Below, piece after piece: positions 11,175-19,845 of a DNA stretch of 64,000 nt. The stretch's first letter is position 1. Each line of letters begins with the position of its first letter. The stretch lies in assembly GCA_036346355.1 (NCBI GenBank), contig CM070581.1, positions 47,635,849-47,699,848 of the forward strand. The letters are read 5' to 3'. The notes beneath the pieces are model-generated. The model had not been told where the DNA came from and made no database searches. It was given only the letters and a program-made list of their open reading frames with translations. Both the position numbers and the translations under genes were made by a program. The stretch comes from Rhipidocladum racemiflorum (Eukaryota > Streptophyta > Magnoliopsida > Poales > Poaceae).

Positions 11175-12284
11175 ATGGTGAACACTCGTAGCAACGCCAA
11201 CAGTCCCCCTCCACCAGGATTGCCCCCTCCTCCCGCAGATGGACCCAACTGGCAGCAAATGTTGGACAATCAGAATCAACTCATCCAACTCTTGGCTCAG
11301 TCCATCAACAATAATCAGACCGCTCAAGCTACTCAACAAGCTCATGCACCTCCTCAGTCCAGACTGTCAGAGTTTATGAGAATGAGACCTCCAACCTTCT
11401 CCAGCAGCACCGAGCCATTGGACGCCGATGATTGGCTCAGAACCATTGAGAAGAAGCTGGACATCCTTCAATGCAGTGATCGAGAGCGAGTCCTATTCGC
11501 TTCTCATCAGTTGAGTGGACCCGCTGCAGAGTGGTGGGACAACTTCCGTATCACCCACCGGAATGCTCAAGCCATCATCTGGGATGAGTTCGTGGTAGCT
11601 TTCCGTAGAGCTCACATTCCATCTGGCTTGATCGCATTAAAGAAGAAAGAATTCCGCAGTTTACGCCAAAGAGGTCATACGGTGACGGAGTATCTACACA
11701 AGTTCAACCAGCTAGCACGCTACGCACCAGAAGATGTGGCCACAGATGAAGCCAAGCAGGAGAGATTCCTAGACGGACTCAATGACGACTTGTCAATTCA
11801 ACTGATCTCCCATGACTACTCTGACTTCGAGCAATTGGTCAACAAGGCACTTCGCCAGGAAGGCAAGCACTTGGAAATGGAGAACCGCAAGCGAAGAATG
11901 ACTACCCAATGGTTCAATCATGGAGCTTTCCCCAAAACTCGGATAAATCCATCATTGTCTCCCAAGTTTGAGCTGACAGAAGTAACCAAGCAACCAGTAA
12001 TGGTGAACCATCCCAACAGCCTGGCAATCAACAAAGTAGATCAGGAAGGGCCAACACAGCAAAATTCAAAACCCCAGTCCAAAGTCACATGTTACGAGTG
12101 CCATGGAATTGGACATTTCGCCAGAAATTGCCCCAAGAAGCAGCAGAATGCAAGTCCAAATGTGAACAACTCCGAAGCCTTCCGTAATGCAGCAAGGAAG
12201 CCACAGATCTTTGGCAGAGGACTTTTGAACAAGGTCACAGCTCAACCGGCACAAGACCGGCAGCATGGTACGTTTGAGAAATAA
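11175..12284 (+). CDS. gag: Gag polyprotein of Tekay-type element
   Basis: An intact 369-residue Gag. I chose ATG 11175 because MVNTR also starts Gag in the Tekay element at 50607; the frame is open further upstream but without similarity. Order: a proline-rich, Gln-rich N-terminus (to ~residue 65); a retrotransposon gag capsid domain with the motifs LSEFMRMRPPTF, DADDWLRTIEKKL and AAEWWDNF (~70-230); a basic linker; one CX2CX4HX4C knuckle, CYECHGIGHFARNC, near residue 310. It forms the virus-like particle and binds element RNA. No frameshift or stop is present, unlike most coding sequence here. It stops after a short residue of the Gag-protease junction; pol is missing. Confidence 0.9.
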   Translation: MVNTRSNANSPPPPGLPPPPADGPNWQQMLDNQNQLIQLLAQSINNNQTAQATQQAHAPPQSRLSEFMRMRPPTFSSSTEPLDADDWLRTIEKKLDILQCSDRERVLFASHQLSGPAAEWWDNFRITHRNAQAIIWDEFVVAFRRAHIPSGLIALKKKEFRSLRQRGHTVTEYLHKFNQLARYAPEDVATDEAKQERFLDGLNDDLSIQLISHDYSDFEQLVNKALRQEGKHLEMENRKRRMTTQWFNHGAFPKTRINPSLSPKFELTEVTKQPVMVNHPNSLAINKVDQEGPTQQNSKPQSKVTCYECHGIGHFARNCPKKQQNASPNVNNSEAFRNAARKPQIFGRGLLNKVTAQPAQDRQHGTFEK

Positions 12285-12323
12285 ATTGAAGGATCTATAA
12301 CCTATTCTCTTGTCAGCCTTTTC

Positions 12324-12362
12324 GAATCTCGGGGTCGAGATTCTTTTTAAGGGGGATAGATT
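12324..12362 (+). promoter_or_regulatory. Pre-LTR hairpin and polypurine tract (Tekay copy 1)
   Basis: GAATCTC (12324-12330), loop GGGGTC, GAGATTC (12337-12343) form a perfect stem. It is followed by AAGGGGGA (12349-12356) and the LTR at 12363. The purine tract primes plus-strand DNA. The hairpin has counterparts at 4378 and 55043. Confidence 0.8.
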
Positions 12363-14588
12363 TGTAGCGCCCGGCTTTTTCTCCCGCCCAAAGACGCTGC
12401 CGCCAACGGCCGCTCGCTTCTTCGCTGCCATGGGCCACAAGGCCGCCACTGCTTCAACCGCCACAGGATTTCTCAAGGCTGGTCGCGCCGCCGCTTCTAT
12501 AAGAACCCCGGGACCCCTTCCTCCCCGTGCTCTCTCCTCTCTCTCTCTGCTCCACCCTCCCAGCCTTGCCGCCGCCGTTTTCCCAGCGCGGCCACTGCGC
12601 TGCTCGTCGGCCGCGCTCGGCTTCGCCCTCGAGCCGCCTGAGCCCTCGACTCGCCGCCCGCCCGCCGCTCGCCTTCTTCCGCCACGGCCGGCGCACTCGC
12701 CGCCTCCTCGCCTCCCGGCGGCGCCGCGCGCCTTGCCGCCCAGCGCCGCTCCACCAGCACGTGCTGCCGTCGCGTGGACCCAGTCCACGCCGAGCCGGGG
12801 GGCCCACCTGTCAACATTATAAAAAAAAGGAGTTTTCAAAAATCCGAAATTGCTGCTGACGTCAGCATGACGCAGTAATTCGGTTTTTTTTCTTTTTAAA
12901 AATGATTTAAAAATTCTAGAAAAATCCAGAAAAATCCGTTTTATTTGTTTTTGAACTTCCGGGAGCCCGTTTTCGCCCGTTCGAACTCCGATTGGCTCCG
13001 TTCTTCTTCCTAAATTCTTTAAAAATCCCAAACTTCAGTTTAGAGCTAGTTTGAAGTTCAATTTGTGTTTATTTGTATTCGTTTGGTCTTTATTCGAATT
13101 TGGTTGTTTTTTGCGCGTAGATTACGGAGAATCCGAGGAGTTCCCGAACGACGATTTCGAGCAGCAACTCGTCGATCCAGGCAAGTCACACTCCCTTGAC
13201 CATATTGCTCCCAGTTTTATAAACTTGTATGTTGTATTTACAATTATTGCATGCTTATTTACTATAAACATTAATTTCCGACCTAGTTTTAAATGATAGT
13301 TAAATCCAATTCCGATATGCGACCTTTGACATTTGAATTCCGATACCCTTGTAACCTTAGTAAAAATATGAGTTATGACTATGGTAATATTTAGACACTG
13401 CTTAGCCATGCATAGAACTTAACTTAGGAAATTTTGGGGAGCTTTATGCCAAAATGGTGACATGTTTATTTGGAAACTTATAGTGATCAATGTTAGTATC
13501 AATGTGGAGATTAGTATGGTTAAAATGAAAATGACTTAGACCGGGCGAGAATTGGTTGGAAAGTGGAGAGGTCATGGTTCTGGGTTTGTGGACAGTCTCG
13601 CCTAGTCAATTAAGGACCGGTCTGAGCTTCGCTGAATGTAAAGCCTAACCGTACTACCACGAGTCTGGAATGGGACAGACTTGGCTATCCTTATTAAATC
13701 ATTTCATGGACAGTCATGCCATATGGTGGTAGTGGTGTGGTGAAAGCGAAATGCTGCCACTCTGGCGCAAGAGGGGGCCTCTGATTAGAGGGAGTCTTTC
13801 AGCGGTGAAACCTTAGCGGGCATGACTACATGTATGATTTATTAATGGGGCCTTGTCATATGTTTCTCTGTCGCTCACCAAAGGAAGTGTGTTGACATAA
13901 AAGGGAAATATTATGTCTTATGGGTAAAGTTGTACAACCTCTACAGAGTGTCAAACTAATCGATTAGCCGCGCCCGCGGTTATGGGCATGCCGAGCAAGC
14001 CATTTTCAGACTAGACTTTGGTAAATTGAAATTTGGTTTCCAAAATGATGATTGGATGGAGGGAGTCCATCATGGGTAAAACTTAGCCAATTCCAGGAGA
14101 GATTCCTGAGTTAAAAACTGTATAGATTTGATTTTGGAATAAAGTATGCCTTTTAAAATTATTAAAAATGTTGTTAAACTGTTGCTTTATGCTTAAACAA
14201 ACCATATTGCCATCCTTTGAATACTTGTACATTTATATTGCATCTCTAGTGTGATTTGCTGAGTACGTATGTACTCACCCTTGCTTAATTTACCACTTCA
14301 GAGGAGGAGTACCACGATGGTGAGGAACAGTTGGACTAGGCCGCGTCCCCAGTCGATTGCCTGTGGCAAATTAATTGGGCTCTACTATTTATTTCTTCAT
14401 TTCCGCTGCTTTATTTATTCGTTTATTTATTTGTTGGCCTGCGCCATTCCCTTTGTAACCTTGAATATTTATTATTAATAAAGAACGCTGGATATGCTAT
14501 GGTTTCATTTCTACTGTGTGTACTAGCATTTCCTGGACTAGTACAGAATACACAGAGGATTTCGAAGGTGTTATTCCGGGGTCCGACA
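12363..14588 (+). repeat. 3' LTR of the gag-only Tekay-type element
   Basis: TGTAGCG...TCCGACA as in the 5' LTR, followed by target duplication CAATA (14589-14593). TATAAG is at 12498-12503 and the LTR-end hairpin at 14514-14555, again 33 nt before the end. The first ~455 bp differ strongly from the 5' LTR; the rest is nearly identical with scattered single substitutions. Confidence 0.93.
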
Positions 14589-14593
14589 CAATA

Positions 14594-17500
14594 CCAGGCT
14601 ACAAGTGACCACTCCTTTTTTTGGTTGCTACACCTTAACTGTGCGCTGCAACCACTTGGATACTGTCGCCTCCAGTTGACAACGGTTTACGAACCAACTG
14701 AACATCGTGAAAAAATGACTTCCTGCAGGAAATTGCATTCTTAGCACCATCTTTGAGTTTCCATGGATCGCCATTGGCGACTTCAACCTGATTTATAAGG
14801 CGCGGGATAAAAATAATAATAATTTCAACCGTACACTAATGACCAAATTCCGCGGTTTGATCAACCGTTGTGAGCTTCAGGAAGTCTCGCATCATAATCG
14901 AAAGTATACTTGGAGCAATGATCGAAATGAGCTAACGTTGGTAAAGCTTGACCGTGCCTTCTGCAACCATGAATGGGACTACCTATTCTCGAATCACCAG
15001 CTACAGGCTCTATCCTCATCCATTTCCGATCACGACCCGCTATTCCTGGCCACCAACTCTGGGCCACGAAAACCCCGTACCTTTAGATTTGAGAATTTCT
15101 GGCCGCGTCTTCCAGGGTTCCAGGACATGGTCAAAAAGGCTTGGGACACACCGGTTACGCACACCAACCCTTTCCGATGTCTGGCGCTAAAACTTCAAAA
15201 CACCAAGCGAGCACTTCGAAATTGGAGCTCTTCCATGTGGAGTGATGCTAAGCTACAGTTTCCCTTAGCGAATGTCCTCATCCTATGGCTCGACATAGCA
15301 TAGGATTCAAGGGAGCTTTCGGAGCCAGAGTCCAACCTTTGCAAAGCACTCAAGCTAAAGGTGCTTGGTTTGGTGGCGGTTGAAAAAGCGCGTAAGCGAC
15401 AGGTCTCTCGGATTGTTTGGCTGAAAGAAGGCGATGCAAACACTCATTTTTTCCACATACGGGCTAATGGTTGTCGACGAAAAAATTTTATCCAGTCCCT
15501 CGAAACTGATCAAGGTACAACCATCCATCATGAGGACAAGGAGCGGGTGTTGTTCCGACATTTTTCAGCGCTGTTTGGGAATAGAGCAATTGGCGCAAAG
15601 GTTGTCAACTGGTAGTGCCTAAACATCACTACTCACGATGTCTTTGATGTTGAAGCTCATTTCATAGAACATCAGGTTTTGCAATCGATCAAATAGCTAC
15701 CAGCGGAGAAAGCACCGGGCCCCGATGGTTTCACTGGCGTATTCTACAAGCGATGCTGGAATACCATAAAACAAGATGTTATGGAAACCCTGCGTGGGGT
15801 GCGCAACTGCTCAGCAGGGCCTTTCAGAACACTCAATACAGCTTTCATCTCTTTAATCCCAAAAAAGGAAGGAACGTCAAGGGTGACAGACTACCGTTCG
15901 ATCAATCTAATTCACTCCTTCGCAAAGCTTTTGACCAAGGTCTTATCCCTGCGTCTTTCGACACACATCGACTCGCTAATCTCAAATTCCCAAAGTGCTT
16001 TTATCAAAGGTCGATGCATCCAGGATAATTTCCTGTACGTCAAAAACCAAGTGAGATCCTTGCACTGCAATCACACACCTGCTTTGATGCTTAAGATTGA
16101 CATAGAGAAAGCCTTCGATTCGGTATCCTGGGAATTCCTCCTTGACCTCTTGCAGGCGCGCAGTTTTGGCGCTTGGTGGCGGGATTGGCTATCCATCTCC
16201 CTGGCATCCTCCACCTCCACGACCCTCCTTAATGGGGTGCCAGGACCTCAAGGTAGACACCGACGCGGGTTAAGGCAAGGAGATCCCCTTTCGCCCTACG
16301 TCTTTATCCTGGCCATTGATACTCTGCACCACATCTTTAACAAAGCTACGGACGATGCCGTCCTGTCCCCCCTACAGGGATGTTCATCCCTGCTTCGACT
16401 ATCAATGTATGCTGATGACGCGGTTATCTTCCTAAACCCAGTCAGGGAAGAGCTGGAATCGGTCTTGCACATACTTCAAGCCTTTGGGGAGGCCTCAGGG
16501 CTTCGAGTAAACCTGTAGAAGAGCTCAATAACTAAGGGCTAGACCTTGAGAGCATCCTTCGATCCTTTCCCGAGGCCATTTCGCAATTCCCGATGAAATA
16601 CCTGGGACTGTCTCTATCTCTCGGTCGGGTTCATTAGGTCCACATTCAACACATACTTGACAAAGCGGCACAGTGAATGGCGACCTAGCAGGTGCGACAC
16701 CTGACCATGGGAGGTCATCTCACATTGGTCAAATCGGTCCTTTCCTCAATTCCTATTTACCTTCTCACAGCAATCAAGGCACCAAAAAATTTCAACGCCG
16801 AACTAGACAAGCTAAGAAGGAGGTTTTTTTGGGCAGGGAATGACGATTGCATCGGTAGCAAGTGCAAAGTGAGTTGGACAATGGTCTGTCGTCCTTTTGA
16901 ATTAGGAGTTTTAGGTGTCCTGGAGTTACATAGATTTGCGAGAGCACTCAGACTTCATTGGCTTTGGCTCGAGTGGTCATCTGCAGACAGACCATGGAGG
17001 GGAATGCAAACACCGTGCGACCGGATTGACCACTTGCTGTTCTCTACAGCCACCAAAATAACAATTGGCAACGGTCAAAAGGCGATTTTCTGGAGTTCAA
17101 GATGGTTGCAGGGCAAAGCGGCAGCCCAACTAGCGTCAGGTCTCTTCAAGATTTCTAGACGAAAGACTAGATCTGTGGCAAATGAACTGCAAGACAACAA
17201 CTGGATCTGTGACATCCGACGTAGCCTAACCGCACAACTTATCCCAAAGTATGTGCAACTCTGGATCGAGCTCCACCAGGTAAATCTCGTGCAAGAAATC
17301 GAAGATGAATTAACCTGGATGCAAACTTCCAACGGCGAATTCACAACCGCATCGGCGTATCGCTTACAGTTCGTGGGAAGCTTGTACAGGTCGTATAACA
17401 CAACAATTTGGTCAACTTGGGCGCCGTTGAGTTCCAAGATCTTTTGGCTCGCGCAGCAAAACCATCTGTGGACGGCACAACGTCTTCAGATCTGGGGACG

Positions 17501-17887
17501 GCCAAACCAATACTTTTGCCAAATGTGCTATCGAAGCCTGGAAACAAATTTCCATCTCTTTGTTGACTGCCCTAAGTTCCAACGGTTGTGGGAAGACATC
17601 GCAAATTGGGCCCGCATACAATCGCTTAGGCCCCAACTTTGGAAACCAGCGTCAAACCTGGAACAGTGGGCTGTTCAACTTGTCGACGAACAGACCGGCT
17701 GCCGAAAGGGGGTCAAAAGCTTGATTATTCTTACTTGCTGGCGGTTGTGAAAGAGTGGAACAACAAAAATTTTCAACACAAGTGCAAATCAAACGACGTT
17801 TTACTTCATGACATTAAGGATGAGGCTTCCCGCTGGTCTTATGCTGGAACCAAAGGAATCAAAAAGTTGCTGCATCGACTAGTTTGA
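14594..17887 (+). pseudogene. L1 LINE ORF2, 3' part: endonuclease end, reverse transcriptase, zf-RVT
   Basis: Continues the endonuclease after the gypsy insertion: WIAIGDFN near 14770, KYTWSN, and SDHDPLFL near 15025, motifs of the EEP fold. RT follows: PAEKAPGPDGF (15700), LIPKKEG and DYRSINL (15850-15905), AFIKGRCIQDN (16000), KIDIEKAFDSVSW (16095), GLRQGDPLSPYVF (16268) and the catalytic YADD (~16407). After a frameshift, GHLTLVKSVLSSIPIYLLT leads to a C-terminal Cys/His zf-RVT domain (FCQMCYRSLETNFHLFVDC, ~17515-17570). Stops at 15301, 15613, 15693 and 16516 and several frame changes kill it. It ends at a TGA before the 3' UTR. Confidence 0.92.
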
Positions 17888-18008
17888 CCAGATTTTCTTC
17901 TTTTCTTTTCTTTATTCCATTCTTTTCTGTCCTTTAGTGCAGTCTCTTGCACTTTGTACTTCGCTCAGCCTTTTTGTTAATACAAGCTTCGGCTTCCTTA
18001 AAAAAAAA
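17888..18008 (+). other. LINE 3' UTR and A tail
   Basis: A T/C-rich stretch, then AATACAAGCTTCGGCTTCC and eight A residues mark the LINE 3' end. No matching target duplication can be checked because the LINE 5' end is not in the window. Confidence 0.7.
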
Positions 18009-18938
18009 GTAACATTGGAAAAAAAATTAAGATATTATGAATATGAAGTCAAATAGGTAAGAAATTTTATATGGAAATACATCTACATTAAAATTTGAAA
18101 ATATAATTAAATTTGGAATATATGTAAATTCAGATCTGAATACAATTCAAATTCATAGTAGATAGTGAAATGTAAGCATAAAATTAAATTTGTAACTGTA
18201 ATAAATTCAAATGAACAGAAGATAGTGTGGAAACATATATACTAAATTAGAATAATAATTCGAGTATTCATATACATTTTAATTTGAAAAAAATATAAAG
18301 TTGAAAGCATCTTCGTAATATACCTTAAAATAACTTTAAATTAAATCCTGAAGTGTATATAATTTTAAAATTAGTATAAAAATTAAATTCAAATGATATG
18401 CATTTTCAAATTACATAGAAAATTCATATGTCATATATATAAATTTTAAATACAGAACTAAAATTTGGATTATATATAAAATTAAATTCAAATTGAAAAA
18501 GTGAAAGTTTTATCTCCTCTGACCGAAGAAAGTGGTGGTTTCTCGAGGATTTGTCCTAATCCGGTGAGAAATTATTGAACTTCTATAACACCAAAACAGC
18601 ATTTAAAATATGCAGCCTGTGCGGCGGATACATGGTTGATCTTACTCATTTTCATCCAACCGATCAATTTTGTCAAAAAAATAAGACAACTTTTAGGAAC
18701 AAGGCAGCCAATTTCAAAAAAGATTTTTTGGTAGAAATTACCGAACTACAGGTCAGTTTTTAACATACTACTCAACCCATGCGACAAAACGCACTACTGA
18801 CACACATACGGAACTTTAAAGCAAATTAGTTAATATATAGTAGGGGCAAATATATAGTAACTAAAAAATAAATCAAAATCCAAGACTTGCCCCATTTAAC
18901 ATTCATATTTCTTCAATCTATTTTATTTTTTATGTTGG
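18009..18938. other. AT-rich unassigned DNA
   Basis: Very AT-rich, with many AAATT/AAATTCAAAT words. One 62-codon frame at 18575-18763 has no recognisable similarity. It could be an intron or flank of the glycosyltransferase gene whose exon resumes at 30679, but nothing in the sequence shows this. Confidence 0.4.
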
Positions 18939-18943
18939 TATAC

Positions 18944-19563
18944 TGTTCGCGCTAAAAACGTGAAGCAAGGTCCTTAGCCTCGAACACACAAGACAAACGC
19001 CGGGTTTGCAGAGCGTGCCAGTCAATTTGACCTGAAATTGACAAGGTGGAGTTTGTAATTTGAACAAAGCCGATAAACAAAGATTTATCGGCTTTTCGCT
19101 AGTCGGTAAGAACCGATTAGGGGATAATTAGATCAATCAATTATGGTTAATCCGGATACAAGGTAAAAATCGGCTTCGAGAAGGCGATGCGCAGCAAAGC
19201 GAAGCAGATCGAACCTGGGTGAAATCGGCCAAAACCAACAATTGGCTATGCGCAACTATGTTGATTCCGTCGACTTGCAGAGAGATCTATGAAGCTAAAA
19301 CGATGTAAAAGAAAAGCTTGTAAAAAGTAGATGTGTGTTGGATTGATTGATGTCCTCTTTCGCCGTTTGACGTCTCCCTTTTATAATACATTGGGCCGAT
19401 CCGAGTTGTATATGGATACGGTATCTATCCGTATCGGCCTCTGATTTGATTTTCTTGTCAGAAACGGTTTCTTGCTTTGATTCAGCCACTTGATCTCTTC
19501 CCGTTCGAACGTTTCTATCCGATTCAAACTGATTCCATCATATACCGAATTTTGGTGCAAACA
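18944..19563 (-). repeat. 3' LTR (element sense) of the Tat element
   Basis: Plus strand TGTTCGCGC...GCAAACA. It contains a perfect 12-bp stem AAAGCCGATAAA (19066-19077) / TTTATCGGCTTT (19084-19095) with a 6-nt loop. A minus-strand TATAAAAGGG lies at about 19376-19385. The purine tract (minus strand AAAAACGGGGGGC, 19567-19579) abuts it. Confidence 0.93.
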
Positions 19564-19566
19564 TAT

Positions 19567-19579
19567 GCCCCCCGTTTTT
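19567..19579 (-). promoter_or_regulatory. Polypurine tract of the Tat element
   Basis: On the minus strand a run of A then six G lies 3 nt before the 3' LTR. This is the usual plus-strand primer and confirms minus-strand orientation. Confidence 0.75.
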
Positions 19580-19739
19580 GGAAGATAACTTGTTATCTTT
19601 TCAAAAATCCTGTCACCTTTTCAATAATCTTGTCGTTTAAGATTCACCTCGGTAACCTCCCATTAAATGGCGCCATAAAAATCTCGGTGCGTTTTTAATG
19701 CAGCAACCGTTCCCGCCTGTTCACCCTTTTTCACCGTGG

Positions 19740-19748
19740 TATAAATAC
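19740..19748 (+). promoter_or_regulatory. TATA box of the antisense PMD gene
   Basis: TATAAATAC on the plus strand lies 98 bp before the ATG at 19846. It points opposite to the retroelement and is inside its interior, outside the LTR. It therefore suits a dedicated promoter for the antisense gene. A transcription start near 19770 is inferred. Confidence 0.55.
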
Positions 19749-19845
19749 GAGGTCCTCCCCATGGTCACTTTCACGCTTTGCGCTCTCGTTCATCTTGAAA
19801 TCGGCTTTTCTTCAAGCAAATCTCCTCCTTATTGCATCGGCTGAA

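Larger units (their letters stand above)
8436..14588 (+). mobile_element. Tekay-type gypsy element with gag only (TR-GAG type)
   Basis: Two LTRs (8436-10699, 12363-14588) enclose only about 1.66 kb: a primer-binding site, a leader, a full gag gene, a hairpin and a polypurine tract. There is no reverse transcriptase, RNase H or integrase. The gag sequence ends at the point where protease would begin, and a remnant GTF matches the start of Tekay protease. The element could only move using enzymes from a related complete copy. The 5-bp target duplication is perfect. The Tekay (Del) assignment rests on gag similarity to the complete element at 45953-58537. Confidence 0.85.
6573..18008 (+). mobile_element. 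L1-type LINE, 5'-interrupted and split by a gypsy element
   Basis: ORF1 remnants (to 7917), the start of ORF2 (8196-8435), the rest of ORF2 (14594-17887), a short 3' UTR and an A tail (18001-18008) follow in the order of a plant L1 element. The 8436-14593 block is a later gypsy insertion with target duplication CAATA. The left edge coincides exactly with the end of LTR-A, so the LINE 5' end is probably displaced beyond the window. Both ORFs carry stops and frameshifts, so the copy is dead. Confidence 0.85.

Noticed and set aside
12066..13031. A 321-codon minus-strand frame
   Set aside because: It runs antisense across the Gag end, polypurine tract and LTR start; no domain is seen and it cannot be a gene of the element.
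18575..18763. A 62-codon frame with two Cys near the start
   Set aside because: No similarity recognised, AT-rich context and no promoter or splice support.
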